DNA from: Candidatus Omnitrophota bacterium
Lineage (GTDB): Bacteria > Omnitrophota > Gorgyraeia > Gygaellales > Profunditerraquicolaceae
Length of the DNA stretch: 7,062 bases
Direction: 5' to 3'
Assembly (NCBI GenBank): GCA_017995695.1
Contig: JAGOIJ010000087.1
Location: forward strand, 1-7,062
Shown here: positions 5,573 to 7,062 of the stretch, one piece after another
Numbering within the stretch: the stretch's first letter is position 1
Layout of the letters: each line of letters starts with the position of its first letter
Program-made: the position numbers and the translations under genes
Notes under the pieces: generated by a model
Database searches by the model: none
Told to the model about the DNA's origin: nothing
The model's input: only the letters and a program-made list of their open reading frames with translations

Positions 5573-6988
5573 TTATGTTTTCTTGATTGCCTTGCTTAAG
5601 GCCTCTTCAAACAGATCAACCCCGAGATCCATCTCTTTCTCGGTTATATAAAACGATGGGGCCAGGGTAAAGACATTTTTATGGTACCCGCCCACATCAA
5701 GAATCAATCCCCGCCGCTTGCCGCCGGCGGTAAGCTTGCCGCTTAAACCTATTTCTGCAATCATATCAGTAAGCGCCTTGCTTGGGGTGAAGCCATCTTT
5801 CTGGCACATCTCCAGGCGAATCGCAAGCCCCAGGCCGTCCACGTCGCCAAGCTGGGGATATTTTTTCTGCAATTTCTTAAAACGCGACACAAGATAGCGG
5901 CCTTTCTGGGGGACCGATTGAGCAAAACCAGATTCCTCAATAAGTTTCATGGTTTCAAGACCAACCGCCGTTCCTAAAGGATTGGAAGAAAAAGTGGAAT
6001 GCGTTGACCCGGGAGGAAACTTTTCCGGGGTTATCAACTCTTCTTTCGCCCAGACACCCGAGAGCGGATTCAATCCATTAGTCAAGGCCTTGCCAAAGAC
6101 AACAATATCCGGAGTAACGCCGAAATGTTCAATTGCCCAAAATTTTCCCGTTCTAAAAAACCCCATTTGAATTTCATCATCCACCAAAAGGATCTTATAC
6201 TGGTTGAGGATCTCTTTCAGGCCGGAAAAATAATCTTGAGGTGGAACAATATACCCGCCAGTCCCCTGCACCGCCTCAACATAAAAAGCGGCGAACTCGC
6301 AAGAATTGTTCTTTTTGTTAACCACAGCATGATACTCGGTCTCAAACAGCCGTTCGAATTGTTTCAAGCAAAAGAAATTACAGAATTCGCGTTTTTTATC
6401 ATAGATACAGCGAAAACAATAAGGATAAGGGACAAATAATGCCCGATCGCCAAAATGGCCAAAGCGCTCACGATACCGAAAGCTTGAGGTAATGGCTGAG
6501 GCAGCAAGCGTTCGACCATGATACCCGCCCATAAACGAAAAAACCAAACTTTTGCCGGTATGATTTCTTACCAGTTTCAATGAATCTTCAAGCGCGCTTG
6601 AGCCACCTACATTAAAATGCACTCTTCCCTGTTCTTCAAACGTTAATTCCATCCGCTGCGCCAGCTTAGCAGCCAATTGGATTTTCTCCTCATGCAAATA
6701 TTGGCATGCTAATTGAGGAAGCGTATCAATCTGCCGCTTAAGAACTGCATTCAGCCGCTTATTACGGTAGCCGAAATTCGCCGCCGAATACCACATCTGC
6801 AGATCAAGATACTCTGTTCCCTCATGATCATATAAAAAGCTTCCCTGGGCAGCCTTAAAAACCACCGGCTTTTCAGCATAGTGAACCGTATCACCCCACG
6901 AACAATATTTTGCTTCTTGAGCCATCAACTCCTCATTATTGGGGCTCTTTAACGTCTTAGCCTGGCTTACTAACTGCTTACTTGTCAT
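5573..6988 (-). CDS. Class III PLP-dependent aminotransferase with a Cys-rich insert
   Basis: A complete 471-residue fold-type I enzyme of the ornithine/GABA aminotransferase class, cytoplasmic, moving an amino group between an amine or omega-amino acid and a keto acid through pyridoxal phosphate. Visible elements: GGSSALEDSLKLVRN (128-142), the phosphate-binding loop; GGYHGRT (154-160); VDDEIQMGFFRTGKF (269-283), with Asp271 for the cofactor ring nitrogen and Gln274; Lys300 in VVFGKALTNGLNPLSG as the Schiff-base lysine; THSTFSSNPLGT (329-340), which completes the phosphate site from the other subunit. Residues 188-207 hold C191-x2-C194-x8-C203-x3-C207 after PYPY, a Cys quartet that could bind a metal or Fe-S cluster; similar Cys-rich loops occur in some relatives. 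ATG 6988 has AAGGAG 6 nt upstream. The substrate is unknown. The gene lies 86 nt before the small-transporter pair, so co-transcription is possible but not certain. Confidence 0.93.
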   Translation of the reverse strand: MTSKQLVSQAKTLKSPNNEELMAQEAKYCSWGDTVHYAEKPVVFKAAQGSFLYDHEGTEYLDLQMWYSAANFGYRNKRLNAVLKRQIDTLPQLACQYLHEEKIQLAAKLAQRMELTFEEQGRVHFNVGGSSALEDSLKLVRNHTGKSLVFSFMGGYHGRTLAASAITSSFRYRERFGHFGDRALFVPYPYCFRCIYDKKREFCNFFCLKQFERLFETEYHAVVNKKNNSCEFAAFYVEAVQGTGGYIVPPQDYFSGLKEILNQYKILLVDDEIQMGFFRTGKFWAIEHFGVTPDIVVFGKALTNGLNPLSGVWAKEELITPEKFPPGSTHSTFSSNPLGTAVGLETMKLIEESGFAQSVPQKGRYLVSRFKKLQKKYPQLGDVDGLGLAIRLEMCQKDGFTPSKALTDMIAEIGLSGKLTAGGKRRGLILDVGGYHKNVFTLAPSFYITEKEMDLGVDLFEEALSKAIKKT

Positions 6989-6994
6989 TAAAAA

Positions 6995-7000
6995 CTCCTT
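6995..7000 (-). promoter_or_regulatory. Shine-Dalgarno site of the aminotransferase gene
   Basis: AAGGAG on the minus strand lies 6 nt before ATG 6988 and confirms that start. It begins only 11 nt after the T-tract of the hairpin at 7012-7041, leaving no space for a promoter between them. Confidence 0.75.
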
Positions 7001-7011
7001 TTAAAATAATC

Positions 7012-7041
7012 AAAAACATCCTTCAGTGTTTTAAAGGATGT
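7012..7041 (-). terminator. Hairpin with T-tract: terminator or attenuator before the aminotransferase
   Basis: On the minus strand ACATCCTT (7041-7034) and AAGGATGT (7023-7016) form a perfect 8-bp stem with a 10-nt loop; five T (7016-7012, the first being part of the stem) and further AT-rich sequence follow. This has the shape of an intrinsic terminator, though the stem is AT-rich and so not very strong. It may end an off-window upstream gene. Because the aminotransferase site follows within 11 nt, any transcript that reaches that gene from upstream must pass the hairpin, so it may act as an attenuator. Confidence 0.5.
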
Positions 7042-7062
7042 ATAAGGCAATGCGTGGTCTTG

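Noticed and set aside
1..7062. CRISPR array, tRNA or rRNA gene, insertion sequence or phage genes
   Set aside because: No spaced direct repeats, tRNA-like cloverleaf, transposase or integrase frame, or terminal inverted repeats were seen; almost all sequence is occupied by conserved genes on one strand.

Overview
All genes in this window lie on the minus strand, so transcription runs from right (7062) to left (1). The gene set points to a bacterium with anaerobic, iron-sulphur-rich metabolism: a polyferredoxin-type protein of a family common in anaerobes, an Rrf2 regulator with three cysteines, and a Cu+-type P-ATPase. Shine-Dalgarno sites (AAGGAG, AGAGGA) and a TTGACA/TATCAT promoter are bacterial. 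The phylum cannot be fixed from this sequence; an uncultivated anaerobe is plausible but is only a guess.

Layout in transcription order. (1) 7012-7041: hairpin plus T-tract, either the terminator of an off-window gene or an attenuator just ahead of the next gene. (2) 6988-5573: class III PLP-dependent aminotransferase with an inserted Cys quartet. (3) 5486-4690: two small four-helix EamA/SMR-like membrane proteins whose stop and start codons share a base, resembling the ArnE/ArnF type of paired half-transporters. (4) 4667-3396: 423-residue ArsB/NhaD-type ion permease with two clear internal repeats. (5) 3388-1127: Cu+-transporting P1B-type ATPase (CopA), 7 nt after the permease. (6) 1126-1047: hairpins and a T7 run that probably end the copA transcript. 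(7) 1046-1: a separate unit with its own promoter, a perfect palindrome over that promoter, a possible 25-codon leader peptide, an Rrf2 regulator, and a ferredoxin-like protein that runs off the left edge.

How the parts fit. Spacing suggests one membrane-transport operon (two half-transporters, permease, copper ATPase), possibly headed by the aminotransferase. The Rrf2-ferredoxin pair is a second, probably autoregulated, redox or Fe-S responsive operon. No copper regulator (CsoR, CueR, CopY) or copper chaperone gene is visible, so how copA is controlled is open. The least ordinary part is the start of the Rrf2 operon: the strong ribosome site serves a short reading frame in a different frame from Rrf2, while the Rrf2 start codon itself has no visible ribosome site. 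Nothing here can be called a new system with confidence.
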